Part shown: in pieces, positions 39,163-48,097 of the stretch
Numbering within the stretch: position 1 is the first letter of the stretch
Layout of the letters: each line of letters starts with the position of its first letter
Assembly (NCBI GenBank): GCA_020850615.1
Contig: JADZEI010000061.1
Coordinates: forward strand, 1 to 57,285
Direction of reading: 5' to 3'
DNA: 57,285 bases
Source of the DNA: Dehalococcoidia bacterium
GTDB taxonomy: Bacteria > Chloroflexota > Dehalococcoidia > Tepidiformales > Tepidiformaceae
Notes under the pieces: generated by a model
What the model was told of the DNA's origin: nothing
The model's database searches: none
The model's input: only the letters and a program-made list of their open reading frames with translations
Program-made: the position numbers and the translations under genes

Positions 39163-40104
39163 CTACGGGTTCGCCGGCGTCCGCAGCCGCTGGAACGCGC
39201 CGCGCAGACCCCGCGCCGCCGCGGGCGCCGGTTCGCAGACCCAGTGATGGTGCGGCCCCGGGATCACCGCGCCCGCCTCGTCGACCAGCACCCGCACCGC
39301 TTCGCCCGCCACCGCGAGGTTCTGCGCGATCGCCTCGTCGCTCACGGTGAGCGCCCAGGGCGAGTGCTGCGAAAGGTCCGGCGTGGTCACGCGCACGGCC
39401 ACGCGGTCCGAGAGGCACTCCTGCATCGCGTCCATCGTGCTCCGCGAGAGCGCCGCCAGCGACAGCCGAAGCACCCCGATCGCCGTCCGCGGCCGTGCCG
39501 TGTCCGCCGGCGGCGTCAGGTCAATCGCGAGGATCTCCGTCGCCCCGAGCTGGTACGCCGTCGCAAGGTCGATCGTCGCCGTAATGCCACCGTCGACGAA
39601 CAGCTCGCCGTCGATCTCCACCGGGTCGAACACCCCCGGGATCGCCGTCGAGGCCATGATCGCCGGCCCCAGGTCGCCCGTGTGGAACGTCTGCTTCCGG
39701 CCCCGCGTCAGGTTCGTCGCCACCACCACCAGCGGGATGCGCGCGTCTTCGAACCGCCGCCCCTCCACGTGCGTCGCAATCAGCTTCGGGACGATCTCGT
39801 TCGGCCAGAGCCCCAGCCGCCCGCGCAACACCCGACCCGCAATCGGGAACGGGTTCCAGCGCAGCAGCTGCAGCTTGCCCAGCTCCCGCCAGACCTCCAG
39901 CAGCTCCTCCGGCCGGTCCGGGTGCATCGCCAGCCATGCGCCGTTCAGCGCCCCCACGCTCGTGCCGACCACCGGGTCCGGCCGGTAGCCGCGCTCGCTC
40001 AGCGCCTGGATGTACGCCGCCTGGATCACCCCGAACGCTCCGCCGCCGCCGAGCACGAGGGCGCGCTTCGGCGCCAGTCCCACGGGCATCACCGGTGCAA
40101 CCAT
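39163..40104 (-). CDS. Patatin-like phospholipase
   Basis: 313 residues. Ser-Asp dyad hydrolase: oxyanion loop LVLGGGGAFGVIQ, nucleophile in GTSVGALNGA, and the Asp in FVDGGITATIDLA. The middle contains ATNLTRGRKQTF and STAIPGVFDPVEIDG, typical of the bacterial patatin/RssA group that hydrolyses lipids at the inner membrane surface. ATG 40104 lies 6 nt after CATACT on the minus strand, a weak leaderless -10. It diverges from the DinB gene with 88 bp between starts. Confidence 0.9.
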   Translation of the reverse strand: MVAPVMPVGLAPKRALVLGGGGAFGVIQAAYIQALSERGYRPDPVVGTSVGALNGAWLAMHPDRPEELLEVWRELGKLQLLRWNPFPIAGRVLRGRLGLWPNEIVPKLIATHVEGRRFEDARIPLVVVATNLTRGRKQTFHTGDLGPAIMASTAIPGVFDPVEIDGELFVDGGITATIDLATAYQLGATEILAIDLTPPADTARPRTAIGVLRLSLAALSRSTMDAMQECLSDRVAVRVTTPDLSQHSPWALTVSDEAIAQNLAVAGEAVRVLVDEAGAVIPGPHHHWVCEPAPAAARGLRGAFQRLRTPANP

Positions 40105-40180
40105 CGCACGAGTATGCCAGACGCCGCGTAACGCCGGCACAAACACCGCCGCCCGCGCGATCATTCCCCGGCCTCGCCGC

Positions 40181-40186
40181 TACCAT
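40181..40186 (+). promoter_or_regulatory. -10 element, leaderless type
   Basis: TACCAT, 6 nt before ATG 40193 of the DinB-like gene. Confidence 0.5.
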
Positions 40187-40192
40187 GGCGCC

Positions 40193-40678
40193 ATGCACCC
40201 CACGCACTCCGCCGCTGCCCACGTCATCCGCCAGTCCATCGGCATGTTCCGCGAGGCGCTCACCGGCCTGCCCGACGCCTCGCTCGACTGGACGCCCCTC
40301 TCCGGCATGAGCTCCATCGCCGTGCTCACCACCCACTCGCTCCTCGCGACCCGCCGCTGGGCCGGCGTCGGGCTCGGCGAGACCCCATCCCAGGCCGAAT
40401 ATCGCGCGACCGAGCGCCCCGACGCCTTTCGCGCGCGCGGCGGCACGGTCGCCGGCTGCATCGAACGGCTCACTGCGCTCGAAGCCGAGCTCATCGCCAT
40501 GCTCGAACGCGCCGACCCCGCCACGCTCGACCGCGAGACCGAATGGGTCGACGATGCCGGCCGCGCGCTTACCGGCGCCGAGGCCCTGATCCGCGCCATC
40601 GCCCACCTCCGCGAGCACGTCGGCCACGCCCAGGTCATGCGCGACCTCTGGCTCGCCGCCAGCCGCGAAGGGCACTGA
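40193..40678 (+). CDS. DinB-like four-helix protein
   Basis: 161 residues. A helical protein with the three spaced His of the DinB/YfiT metal site: TTHSLLATRRW in the second helix and LREHVGHAQVMRD near the C-terminus. The DinB superfamily covers metal-dependent thiol transferases and proteins of unknown role; the substrate cannot be told. ATG 40193 stands 6 nt after TACCAT. The TGA stop overlaps the ribD ATG (TGATG), so the genes are coupled. Confidence 0.8.
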   Translation: MHPTHSAAAHVIRQSIGMFREALTGLPDASLDWTPLSGMSSIAVLTTHSLLATRRWAGVGLGETPSQAEYRATERPDAFRARGGTVAGCIERLTALEAELIAMLERADPATLDRETEWVDDAGRALTGAEALIRAIAHLREHVGHAQVMRDLWLAASREGH

Positions 40679-41787
40679 TGCCCGGACCATCCCCCTTTAT
40701 GGCCCTGGCCATCGAGGCCAGCCGCCGCGTCCGCGGCTTCACCAGTCCGAACCCCTGGGTCGGCGCTGCACTCGTCCGCGACGGTGAGCTCCTCGCGACC
40801 GGCGCCACCGCACCCCCAGGCGGCCCCCATGCCGAGGCCGCCGCGCTCGCTGCCACCCCGGACGCGCGCGGCGCCACCGCCTATGTCACGCTCGAGCCCT
40901 GCGCCCCCTTCGAAGGCAAGCGCACGCCCCCCTGCTCCGAGGCCCTGGTCGCCGCAGGCGTCGCGCGCGTGGTCATCGCGCTCGAAGACCCGGACCCGGC
41001 CGTACGCGGCCGCGGCATCGCCCGCCTCCGCGACGCCGGCATCGCCGTCGAAATCGGAGATGGGCGCGACGAAGCTCTCGCGCTCCTGCGGCCCTACTTC
41101 AAGCATCGCGCGACCGGCCGCCCCTACGTCATCGCCAAGTTCGCCGCCAGCCTCGATGGCCGCATCGCCACCGCGACCGGCGACTCGAAGTGGATCACCG
41201 GCGAGCGCGCCCGCGACCTCGGCCACCAGCAGCGCGCATGGGTCGACGCCGTCCTCGCCGGTTCCGGCACCATCCTCGCCGACGACGCGGCCCTGACGGC
41301 GCGCCCCGGGGGCGAGCTGGCCGCCCGCCAGCCCGTACGCGTAGTCCTCGATGCCCGCGGCCGCGTCCCTGCAACGGCGCGGCTCTTTCGCGAAACCGGC
41401 CACATCATCGTCGCGACCACCGCTGCCGTGGACCCGGCCTGGCGCGCGTCGATCGCCGCCACCGGCGCCACGATCATGGACTGCGAGCCTGGCGCCACCG
41501 GCGGCGTGAACCTCGACCAGCTCTTCGCCGCGCTCGGCCGGCGCGGCATCCTCTCCGCCTGGGCCGAAGGCGGCGGTGAGACGCTCGGCTCGCTCTTCGC
41601 CGGCCAGCACGCCGACGAGGTGTGGGCCTTCATCGCGCCCATGATCATCGGCGGCGATGGACGCGCCGCCGTCGGTCCCGCGGGCGCGCGCACCATCGCC
41701 GACGCCTGGCGCCTCCGGGACCCTGTTGTCGAACAGCTCGGCACGGATATCCTCGTACGGGGCTACACCGGCGAATGGGAGCCCTGA
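40678..41787 (+). CDS. ribD: Bifunctional diaminohydroxyphosphoribosylaminopyrimidine deaminase / reductase
   Basis: 369 residues. Two domains for steps two and three of riboflavin synthesis: an N-terminal deaminase with the zinc motif HAEAAAL and PCAPFEGKRTPPCSEAL (one His, two Cys) and TSPNPWVGAALV, and a C-terminal NADPH-dependent reductase with KFAASLDGRIAT, SKWITGERARD, DAVLAGSGTILADD, and AEGGGETLGSLF. It is coupled to the DinB-like gene. No other rib gene is adjacent; ribF is at 54.5 kb. No FMN riboswitch is visible upstream. Confidence 0.93.
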   Translation: MPGPSPFMALAIEASRRVRGFTSPNPWVGAALVRDGELLATGATAPPGGPHAEAAALAATPDARGATAYVTLEPCAPFEGKRTPPCSEALVAAGVARVVIALEDPDPAVRGRGIARLRDAGIAVEIGDGRDEALALLRPYFKHRATGRPYVIAKFAASLDGRIATATGDSKWITGERARDLGHQQRAWVDAVLAGSGTILADDAALTARPGGELAARQPVRVVLDARGRVPATARLFRETGHIIVATTAAVDPAWRASIAATGATIMDCEPGATGGVNLDQLFAALGRRGILSAWAEGGGETLGSLFAGQHADEVWAFIAPMIIGGDGRAAVGPAGARTIADAWRLRDPVVEQLGTDILVRGYTGEWEP

Positions 41788-41803
41788 GCAGGGAGGAACG
41801 GAC

Positions 41804-42262
41804 ATGGCACGGTACTGGATCGTCGTTGGCGGGCCGGAGATCTTCGGCAAGACCCGCGAGCTCGGGTTCACGAAACACGGGTTCAAGAGCACCCGGCGCG
41901 GCATGGCCGCGAAGGTCGCGCCGGGCGACAGGATGGCCTTCTACGTCACCGGCCGCAAGCAATTCGCGGGCGCCGTCGAGATCACCAGCGGCATGGTCGA
42001 AGAACAAACCCGCGTCTGGCAGAGCGACAAGAAGCCGAACGAGCTGTACCCCTTCCGCGTGGGGATCAAGCCGCTCACCATCCTCGAGGAAGCCGATTGG
42101 CTCGATGCCGAGCCCTACCACGACCGCTTCACCTGGACCCAGAAGTGGCCCCGCGCGAACTGGACGCTCGCCTACCAGGGCAACCTGCACGAAGTCCCCG
42201 AAGCCGACTTCGAGCTCCTCGAAGCCGACCTCCGCAAGGCAGCCGCGGCCGCGAAGGCATAA
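41804..42262 (+). CDS. EVE-domain protein
   Basis: 152 residues, a single EVE (PUA-like) domain. Seen: YWIVVGGPEIF, GDRMAFYVTGRKQFAGAVEI, the aromatic cage region VWQSDKKPNELYPFRVGI and a C-terminal FTWTQKWPRANWTLAYQG. EVE domains bind modified nucleobases and often accompany restriction or stress systems, but here the protein stands alone after ribD. ATG 41804 follows GGGAGG. It is the last gene of the dinB-ribD-EVE run; a 268-bp gap with structured elements follows. Confidence 0.85.
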   Translation: MARYWIVVGGPEIFGKTRELGFTKHGFKSTRRGMAAKVAPGDRMAFYVTGRKQFAGAVEITSGMVEEQTRVWQSDKKPNELYPFRVGIKPLTILEEADWLDAEPYHDRFTWTQKWPRANWTLAYQGNLHEVPEADFELLEADLRKAAAAAKA

Positions 42263-42479
42263 CTCCGGCCGGTTCGGGGGTTAAATGGAACGGGCGCCGG
42301 CGAGCGGTACCGGCGCCCGGTGAGGAGCACGGCCCGCGAGCGGAACGGGCGCTAAAGCGGCTCCCGGCCGGATAGTAACGAACGCTCGTTTCGGCTGCCA
42401 ACCAGTTGTGACCGCTCGCTAGCGAGTTTTTACGAAACTCCGCACCTTTTGTCACATAGCATCGCTGCCGGGACGAAAA
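42263..42479. other. Structured intergenic region with operator-like palindrome
   Basis: No convincing ORF. It holds a 10-bp stem CGGGCGCCGG / CCGGCGCCCG (42291-42300 / 42310-42319, 9-nt loop), the direct repeat GGAACGGGCGC (42287-42297 and 42342-42352), an operator-like palindrome AACGAACGCTCGTT (42377-42390, 12 of 14 symmetric), the perfect palindrome CTCGCTAGCGAG (42415-42426) and an overlapping stem-loop GAGTTT / AAACTC (42424-42429 / 42435-42440). It lies between convergent genes. Confidence 0.6.
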
Positions 42480-42505
42480 GACGGCGGCCCCGGGGGGCCG
42501 CCGTC
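42480..42505 (-). terminator. Intrinsic terminator of the thiolase gene
   Basis: 12-bp GC stem GACGGCGGCCCC / GGGGCCGCCGTC with a very short loop; on the minus strand it is followed by a CTTTTCG run. Confidence 0.75.
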
Positions 42506-42530
42506 CTCGTGAGTTGCCGTGAGGAGCTGC

Positions 42531-43727
42531 TTACTTGACCAGCACGTTCAGCGTGCAGGCCGAGCAGAGGCCAATCACGTGCGCCATGCCCACCTTCGAG
42601 CCCTCGACCTGGCGGTTGCCCGCCTGGCCACGGAGGTGGAACACGATCTCGGCGATGTTCGCCACGCCCGTCGCGCCCAGTGGGTGACCCTTCGAGAGCA
42701 GACCGCCCGAGGCGTTGACAACCGCGTGCGTCTTCGGCGCGTAGGTCTTGTCGACGAACGGCGCCACGTCTTCCTGGTACTTCGCCGGGATCTTGTTACC
42801 GAGCCACGTCGCGCCGCTGGCGACGTGCTTCGCAGCCTCGCCGTCCCCGCAGAGGCCGAGGTTCTCGTAGTGGAGCAGCTCGGCGGTCGCGAAGCAGTCG
42901 TGCAGCTCGACCTGGTCGAGGTCCTCCGGCCCGATGCCGGCGGTGTCGTACGCGATCTTGGCCGCGTTCCGGGTCAGCGTGTTGATGTCGGGCAGCGTCA
43001 GGCCGCGGTCGCTGAACGGGTCCGAGGTCAGGACCGATGCGGCAACCTTGATCGGCTGGGTCGTGAACTGCCGGGCCTTCTCCGCCGAGCAGAGGATCGC
43101 CGCAGCCGCGCCGTCACCGGTCGGGCAGCACATGAGCAGCGTGTTCGGGTACGCGATGACCCGGCTGTTCATCACTTCGTCCAGCGGCGATTCCTTCTGG
43201 TACTGGGCCAGCGGGTTCATCGTGCTGTGGAAGTGGTTCTTCACGCTCGCGAGCGCGAAGTGCTCCTGCTGCGTGCCATAGGCGCGCATGTGCTCCGAGC
43301 CGGCCATGCCGAACACCGCAGGCATCATGTACGAGCCGACGCGGCCTTCGAGGCTCGTCGCTGGGTCGCCGCGCGAGCCGAGGAGGCCCTGCTTGCCCAT
43401 CTGCTCCGAGCCCACCGCCATCACGATGTCGTAGGCACCGGAAGCGATCGCGAGGTACGCCTCGCGGAACGCCGTCGAACCCGTCGCGCACGCGTTCGCC
43501 ACGTTCACGACCGGGATGCCGGTCTGGCCCATCTGCTGCAGGATCCGCTGGCCCGAGCCGGACGTCGCATAGAGGTTGCCGCTGTAGAGCGCCTCGACGC
43601 TGTTGATCTGCATGCCGGCGTCCTTCAGGGCATCGAGCCCCGCGCGCGCGGCCAGCTGTGCGACGTCCCGGTCCGGGTACCGCCCGAACTTGATCATGGA
43701 CACGCCGACGATTGCTACTTCTCGCAT
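42531..43727 (-). CDS. Thiolase family protein (SCP-x/acetyl-CoA acetyltransferase-like)
   Basis: 398 residues. Active-site Cys in VANACATGSTAF, second region ELHDCFATAELL, His in SKGHPLGATG and Cys in GLCSACTLNVL. The sequence belongs to the SCP-x-like thiolases that act with a DUF35 OB-fold partner, which is encoded just upstream. Such pairs cleave 3-ketoacyl-CoA of branched chains or steroids. A strong AGGAGG precedes ATG 43727. The gene is separated from the DUF35 gene by 31 bases and ends in a clear terminator. Confidence 0.92.
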   Translation of the reverse strand: MREVAIVGVSMIKFGRYPDRDVAQLAARAGLDALKDAGMQINSVEALYSGNLYATSGSGQRILQQMGQTGIPVVNVANACATGSTAFREAYLAIASGAYDIVMAVGSEQMGKQGLLGSRGDPATSLEGRVGSYMMPAVFGMAGSEHMRAYGTQQEHFALASVKNHFHSTMNPLAQYQKESPLDEVMNSRVIAYPNTLLMCCPTGDGAAAAILCSAEKARQFTTQPIKVAASVLTSDPFSDRGLTLPDINTLTRNAAKIAYDTAGIGPEDLDQVELHDCFATAELLHYENLGLCGDGEAAKHVASGATWLGNKIPAKYQEDVAPFVDKTYAPKTHAVVNASGGLLSKGHPLGATGVANIAEIVFHLRGQAGNRQVEGSKVGMAHVIGLCSACTLNVLVK

Positions 43728-43758
43728 GGTTCCTCCTTCAGGGAACGGGGCGCCTGGC

Positions 43759-44187
43759 TCAGGCCGGCTTGAACTTGTAGGCGATGTAGGAGTTGCCTTC
43801 CCGGTCTTCGGAGACTTTCTCCGTGAACATCTTCACCTTCATCCCGAAGGGAATGTTCTTGGGGTCGGGCTCAACGCCTTCGATGTTCGTGTTGACGGCG
43901 ACGCCCTCGGGGAGGTCGACGATGGCGGCGATGTAGGGCGCCTTGACGTAGGGGGTGGCCTGGTGGATGACGGAGTACACGTAGACTTCGCCGTGGTCGC
44001 TCAGCCGGACGCTCTCGAACGGGCCGTCCGAAGAGCACTTGGGGCAGAACAGCCGCGGGCCAACGTACATGGTCCCGCAGTTGCCGCACTTGCTGCCGTT
44101 GAGATAGTCCTGTTCCCGCGTTTCACCAAGGGTGAGATACGGGACCAGCGGCCGGATTTCCGGTGCTGCTGCAGCTGCTTCAGCCAA
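43759..44187 (-). CDS. Zn-ribbon OB-fold (DUF35) protein, thiolase partner
   Basis: 142 residues. A rubredoxin-like zinc ribbon C-x2-C ... C-x2-C (SKCGNCGTMYVGPRLFCPKC) followed by an OB-fold (DHGEVYVYSVIHQ, YIAAIVDLPEGVAVNTNI). It acts as acyl-CoA-binding subunit of SCP-x-type thiolases. No ATG fits; TTG 44187 is chosen because a near-perfect AAGGAGG (minus strand, 44201-44195) lies 7 nt upstream and the family's N-terminus begins there. It is the first gene of the DUF35-thiolase operon. Confidence 0.88.
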   Translation of the reverse strand: MAEAAAAAPEIRPLVPYLTLGETREQDYLNGSKCGNCGTMYVGPRLFCPKCSSDGPFESVRLSDHGEVYVYSVIHQATPYVKAPYIAAIVDLPEGVAVNTNIEGVEPDPKNIPFGMKVKMFTEKVSEDREGNSYIAYKFKPA

Positions 44188-44514
44188 ACGAACCCCTCCT
44201 TCTAGCCTGCGCGTGATGTGTTCCCGGGCGCGCAAAGGAACCGGCCCCCCGGGCAAGGCAAACGCATCCCGCATTCTGTGACTCGCGGGTAGGCGCGTCA
44301 ACCGCTCCACCGCCTGTCATGGCCCCTCCGCGCAGCATTCCGCCGCGTCCGCCCGGCTCGCGCCAGCCGGGCGAAGTGTGACGCACCGTATTGACGCGCC
44401 CGCTCCGACTTCCTACCGTTCCCTACGGATGTTGAAGACCGCCACGCCTGCCTGATCCCGGTCCACGCCCGGCACTTCGCGTCTTCCGCGACGCCTCGCC
44501 GGGGCGGTCCTTCT
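44188..44514. promoter_or_regulatory. Divergent intergenic region with sigma70-type promoter
   Basis: 327 bp between the DUF35 gene (minus) and the RNHCP gene (plus). On the plus strand TTGACG (44391-44396), exactly 17 bp, TACCGT (44414-44419) makes a strong promoter for the RNHCP gene with a leader of about 90 nt. The minus-strand promoter of the DUF35-thiolase operon is not clear. No ORF of its own. Confidence 0.65.
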
Positions 44515-44895
44515 GTGCGCGAAGCCATGCGCTTCGCCCCGGGGTCCCACATGCCAGGCAAGAGCCACTTCCGCTGTTCCCACTGCCGCTCCGACGTGCC
44601 CATCGACGCACCCGGCACGGCCCACCGCAACCACTGCCCGCTCTGTCTCTGGAGCCGTCACCTCGATGGCGAACGGCCCGGTGACCGCGCGGCCGGTTGC
44701 GGCGGCTCCATGGAGCCGATCGCCATCACCGCCCGCAAGAGCGGCGAGTGGGCCATCGTCCACCGCTGCGACGTCTGCGCCGAGCTGCACACCAACCGCA
44801 CGGCCGCCGACGACAACCCGCTCCTGCTCCTCCAGCTCGCAGTCCGGCCGCTGGCCCGTCCGCCCTTCCCACTCCACCTGCTGGAGTCGATCTGA
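44515..44895 (+). CDS. RNHCP domain protein
   Basis: 126 residues at most. The domain signature is complete: FRCSHCRSDV, then HRNHCPLCLWSRHLD, a GDR block, CGGSMEPIAIT, GEWAIVHRCDVCAELHTNR and DDNPLLLLQLAVRPLA. Several C-x2-C/HxxC elements should bind zinc. The function of RNHCP proteins is not established; a nucleic-acid role is plausible. Start uncertain: GTG 44515, ATG 44524 and ATG 44551 (MPGKSHFRCSHC) are all possible, and the domain needs only the last. It converges on the histidine phosphatase gene. Confidence 0.85.
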   Translation: MREAMRFAPGSHMPGKSHFRCSHCRSDVPIDAPGTAHRNHCPLCLWSRHLDGERPGDRAAGCGGSMEPIAITARKSGEWAIVHRCDVCAELHTNRTAADDNPLLLLQLAVRPLARPPFPLHLLESI

Positions 44896-44927
44896 TGGCG
44901 CCGCCGCACACAACCCTGCCGTCCGCC

Positions 44928-45551
44928 TTAGCCCGGGTCCTCCATCGTGACGATGCCGCGCAGGTGGCAGGTGTCGTTCTGGTGCCGGATCACCGGCTTG
45001 CCGAAGCGGTCGAGCACCAGCTCGGTGATCCCGCAGTTCGCCACCGCGAACGCACCCGGCCGCGCGTGGTCCAGGCCCGTCACCATGTAGCAGAGCGCCG
45101 AGATCACGCCGCCGTGCGCCACCGCCACGGTGATTTTCGGCTCCGCGCTCCACGCCGTCATCACCGCCCGGATCCGCTCGTAGAACGTCTCGCGGCCCTC
45201 TTCGCCGGGGAAGATAGGCCGCTCTCCACGCCCGTACGCCTCCGGGATGTGCGGGAACCGGTCGGCGATCTCCTCCGGGCGCAGCCCCGCGATCTCGCCG
45301 ATCGCGTACTCCAGCAGCCCGTGCTCCGGCTCGATTTCGACCCCGTGCGCTTCGGCGATCGGCTCCGCCGTGCTGAGCGCCCGCGCCAGGGGGCTCGAAA
45401 GCACGCGCTCGATCGGTTCGCCGGCGAGGCGGCGCGCCGTCGCCGCCGCCTGCCTCCGCCCGAGCTCGGTGAGCCCGAAGTCGAGGTGCCCCTGGATCAC
45501 GCCGTTCGCGTTCCCCTCGGACTGGCCATGGCGGACGAGGATGAGGCGCAC
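44928..45551 (-). CDS. Histidine phosphatase (phosphoglycerate mutase-like)
   Basis: 207 residues. RHG motif in ILVRHGQSEGNANG, VLSSPLARALSTAEPI, an acidic residue in LLEYAIGEIAG, and the second catalytic His in VAVAHGGVISALCY. This fits the cofactor-dependent phosphoglycerate-mutase-like phosphatases (GpmB/CobC type). GTG 45551 lies two bases after the methylmalonyl-CoA mutase stop, so the two genes are coupled. Substrate unknown. Confidence 0.87.
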   Translation of the reverse strand: MRLILVRHGQSEGNANGVIQGHLDFGLTELGRRQAAATARRLAGEPIERVLSSPLARALSTAEPIAEAHGVEIEPEHGLLEYAIGEIAGLRPEEIADRFPHIPEAYGRGERPIFPGEEGRETFYERIRAVMTAWSAEPKITVAVAHGGVISALCYMVTGLDHARPGAFAVANCGITELVLDRFGKPVIRHQNDTCHLRGIVTMEDPG

Positions 45552-45553
45552 GT

Positions 45554-47221
45554 TTAGACGAACACCTGCTCCTTGTATTCGCCGTACACCTTGCGCCACA
45601 TGTTGCACACCTCGCCGACCGTCGCGCCCGCGTTCACCGCATCGATGATCAGCGGCATCGTGTTGGTCGCTTCCTCCCGGCTCGCGGCCTCCAGCTTCGC
45701 CATCGCGGCGGACCAGCCGGCCTGGTCCCGGTCCGCCTTCCACGCCTTCAGGCGCGCCAGGTGGCGCTTCTCGCCCTCCGGGTCGAACTGCAGGATCGGG
45801 ATCTCCAGCGGCTCCTGCAGCTGGTACTCGTTCACCCCGACGATGATCCGGTCGCGCGTCTCGACTTCGCGCTGGAAGCGCGCGCTCGACTCAACCGTCT
45901 CCCGGTGGAAGTAGCCGCGCTCGATCGCCGGGATCACGCCGCCCAGCGCCTCAATCTCCCCAAAGACCTTGAGGACGTCGTTCTCCATGTCCGTCGTCAG
46001 CCGCTCGACGAAGTACGAGCCGCCCAGCGGGTCGACCGTGTTCACCACGCCCGACTCGTGGAGGATGACCTGCTGCGTGCGCACGGCCAGCCGCGCCGCC
46101 TTGTCGCTTGGCAGCGCGATCGCCTCGTCCATCGCGTCCGTGTGCAGCGACTGCGTGCCGCCCATCACCGCCGCCAGCGCCTGGATGGCGACGCGGACCA
46201 GGTTCACCTCGGGCTGCTGCTCCGTCAGCGAAACGCCGGCGGTCTGCGTGTGGAACCGCATGAGCCACGAGCGTGGGTTCTTCGCGCCATACTTCTCCCG
46301 CATGAGCCGCGCCCAGATGCGCCGCGCCGCCCGGAACTTCGCGACCTCCTCGAAGAAGTCGTTGTGGCTGTTGAAGAAGAACGAGATCCGGCCCGCGAAG
46401 CTATCGATGTCCATGCCGCGGGCAATCGCCCACTTCACGTACTCCTCGCCGTCCGCCAGCGTGAACGCCAGCTCCTGCGCGGCCGTCGTCCCGGCCTCGC
46501 GGATGTGATAGCCCGACACCGACACCGGGTTCCAGAGCGGCATCTCCTTCGACGCAAACTCGATCGTGTCCGTCACCAGCCGCATCGAGTGCGCCGGCGG
46601 GTAGATGTACTCGTTCTGGGCGATGAACTCCTTGAGGATGTCGTTCTGGAGCGTGCCCGCCAGCTTCGTTCGCGGGATCCCCCGCTTCTCCGCCGCCGCG
46701 ATGAACAGCGCCCACACCACCGGCGCCGGGCTGTTGATCGTCATCGACGTCGTAATCTTGTCGAGCGGGATGTCCCGCAGGAGGATCTCCATGTCCGCGA
46801 GGCTGTCCACCGCCACGCCGCAGCTCCCGAACTCGCCTTCGGCCCACTGGTCGTCGTGGTCGTAGCCCATCAGCGTCGGCATGTCGAAGGCGACGCTGAG
46901 CCCGTTGTTGCCCGTCTTGAGGAGGTCCTTGTACCGCTGGTTCGTCTCTTCGACCGAGCCAAACCCCGAGAACATGCGGATAGTCCAGGGCTTGCCGCGA
47001 TACCCCGTGCGGTGCACGCCGCGCGTGTACGGGTACTCGCCGGGCAGGTTGATGTCGCGCTCGTAGTCGATGTCCGCAACATCCGTGGGGTCGTAGAGGC
47101 GGTCGATCGGGCGGCTGGAGACCGTCATGAACGGCCCGGCGAGCTCCTTGCCTTCCTGCACCACCGCTTCGTCATACTTCGTGCGCAACGCGCGCGCGCG
47201 CTCCAGACCGTCGTTCCCCAC
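45554..47221 (-). CDS. Methylmalonyl-CoA mutase large subunit (without B12-binding domain)
   Basis: 555 residues. It contains the substrate-binding barrel of the mutase: [90 protein letters not shown] and [16 protein letters not shown]. It lacks the C-terminal DxHxxG B12 domain, so it must pair with a separate small subunit that is not in the window. The pair would interconvert methylmalonyl-CoA and succinyl-CoA in propionate metabolism. GTG 47221 has GAGGAGG 5 nt upstream; a minus-strand TACACT at 47258-47253 may be its -10. Confidence 0.93.
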   Translation of the reverse strand: MGNDGLERARALRTKYDEAVVQEGKELAGPFMTVSSRPIDRLYDPTDVADIDYERDINLPGEYPYTRGVHRTGYRGKPWTIRMFSGFGSVEETNQRYKDLLKTGNNGLSVAFDMPTLMGYDHDDQWAEGEFGSCGVAVDSLADMEILLRDIPLDKITTSMTINSPAPVVWALFIAAAEKRGIPRTKLAGTLQNDILKEFIAQNEYIYPPAHSMRLVTDTIEFASKEMPLWNPVSVSGYHIREAGTTAAQELAFTLADGEEYVKWAIARGMDIDSFAGRISFFFNSHNDFFEEVAKFRAARRIWARLMREKYGAKNPRSWLMRFHTQTAGVSLTEQQPEVNLVRVAIQALAAVMGGTQSLHTDAMDEAIALPSDKAARLAVRTQQVILHESGVVNTVDPLGGSYFVERLTTDMENDVLKVFGEIEALGGVIPAIERGYFHRETVESSARFQREVETRDRIIVGVNEYQLQEPLEIPILQFDPEGEKRHLARLKAWKADRDQAGWSAAMAKLEAASREEATNTMPLIIDAVNAGATVGEVCNMWRKVYGEYKEQVFV

Positions 47222-47252
47222 GTGATCCTCCTCGGCCAGCGATCGTCTGCCC

Positions 47253-47258
47253 AGTGTA
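47253..47258 (-). promoter_or_regulatory. -10 element of the mutase gene
   Basis: TACACT on the minus strand, with a GAGGAGG ribosome binding site (47233-47227) before GTG 47221. Leadered, in contrast to the leaderless genes. Confidence 0.45.
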
Positions 47259-47306
47259 GCCGATGGATCCATAGATGCGCGGACGTTCGCGTCTTGCGAA
47301 ACGCTC

Positions 47307-47669
47307 CTATCGCGCCGCCGTCCAGCCCAACCAGGCCGCCGCGATGCCGCCGCCGTTGCTGAGGGCGACGTACACAAGCGCCTTGCCCACTTCGCCGCCA
47401 CGGAGGAACGCCTGTGTCTCGAAGCCGAGCGCGCTGAACGTGGTGAAGCTCCCGAGAAAGCCGGTTACCAGCAGCAACCGCGCCTCCGGGGAGATGGCCC
47501 GGTCGCCCGGCAGCCCGAGCAACAGGCCGATGCACAGGCACCCCACGACGTTCACGACAAGCGTCCCCCACGGGAACCCGCCCCCGGTCCACTCCGCGAA
47601 CCGCACGCCGATGAAGTAGCGCAGCGGCGCACCCACCACGGCCCCCGCGACGATGTAGAGGTAGGTCAC
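47307..47669 (-). CDS. crcB: CrcB family fluoride channel
   Basis: 120 residues, four transmembrane helices. Motifs of the Fluc family: [25 protein letters not shown] (Asn in helix 2), and [15 protein letters not shown] with the Phe box. Forms dual-topology dimers that export fluoride. GTG 47669 overlaps the dut stop (GTGA). No fluoride riboswitch can precede it, because it is embedded in the dut-crcB overlap. Confidence 0.92.
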   Translation of the reverse strand: MTYLYIVAGAVVGAPLRYFIGVRFAEWTGGGFPWGTLVVNVVGCLCIGLLLGLPGDRAISPEARLLLVTGFLGSFTTFSALGFETQAFLRGGEVGKALVYVALSNGGGIAAAWLGWTAAR

Positions 47670-48097
47670 CGCCCCGTGCTGCCGTGCCCGCCCGAGCCGC
47701 GTGCGGTCTCGCCCAGCTCCTCCGCCGCGTCGATGCGCACATCGGCCAGCTGCGTTATGACCAGCTGCGCGATCCGGTCGCCCGGCTCCACCGTGTAGCT
47801 GATCCCCGGCGCCGTCGTGTACAGCGTCACCATCAGCTCGCCCCGGTAGTCCGCGTCCAGCGTCCCGAACGTCGAGAGCACGCCCCGCCGCGCGAGCCCG
47901 CTCCGCGGCCGCACCTGCGCATCGAACCCGGGCGGCACTTCGAATGCGAGCCCGGTGCCCACCACCACCGGCACCTGCCCCACCGCCACCGGCGCCTCGA
48001 TGCACGCATGCAGGTCGAACCCCGAGGCGTGCTCGGTCGCGCGGACCGGGAGCTGCGCCCCCGCCCGCAGCAGCTTCACGCGCACCCGCGCCGTCAC
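47666..48097 (-). CDS. dut: dUTP diphosphatase
   Basis: 143 residues. All five trimeric dUTPase motifs: ASGFDLHA, RPRSGLARRGV, GTLDADYRGEL with the catalytic Asp, PGDRIAQLVI and the Gly-rich C-terminal [11 protein letters not shown]. It hydrolyses dUTP to dUMP. GTG 48097 overlaps the stop of the upstream CocE-like gene (GTGA), and its own stop overlaps crcB, so three genes form one coupled unit. Confidence 0.94.
   Translation of the reverse strand: MTARVRVKLLRAGAQLPVRATEHASGFDLHACIEAPVAVGQVPVVVGTGLAFEVPPGFDAQVRPRSGLARRGVLSTFGTLDADYRGELMVTLYTTAPGISYTVEPGDRIAQLVITQLADVRIDAAEELGETARGSGGHGSTGR

Noticed and set aside
47670-48097. Fluoride riboswitch before crcB
   Set aside because: The region is the coding sequence of dut, overlapping crcB; no riboswitch core can be recognised.
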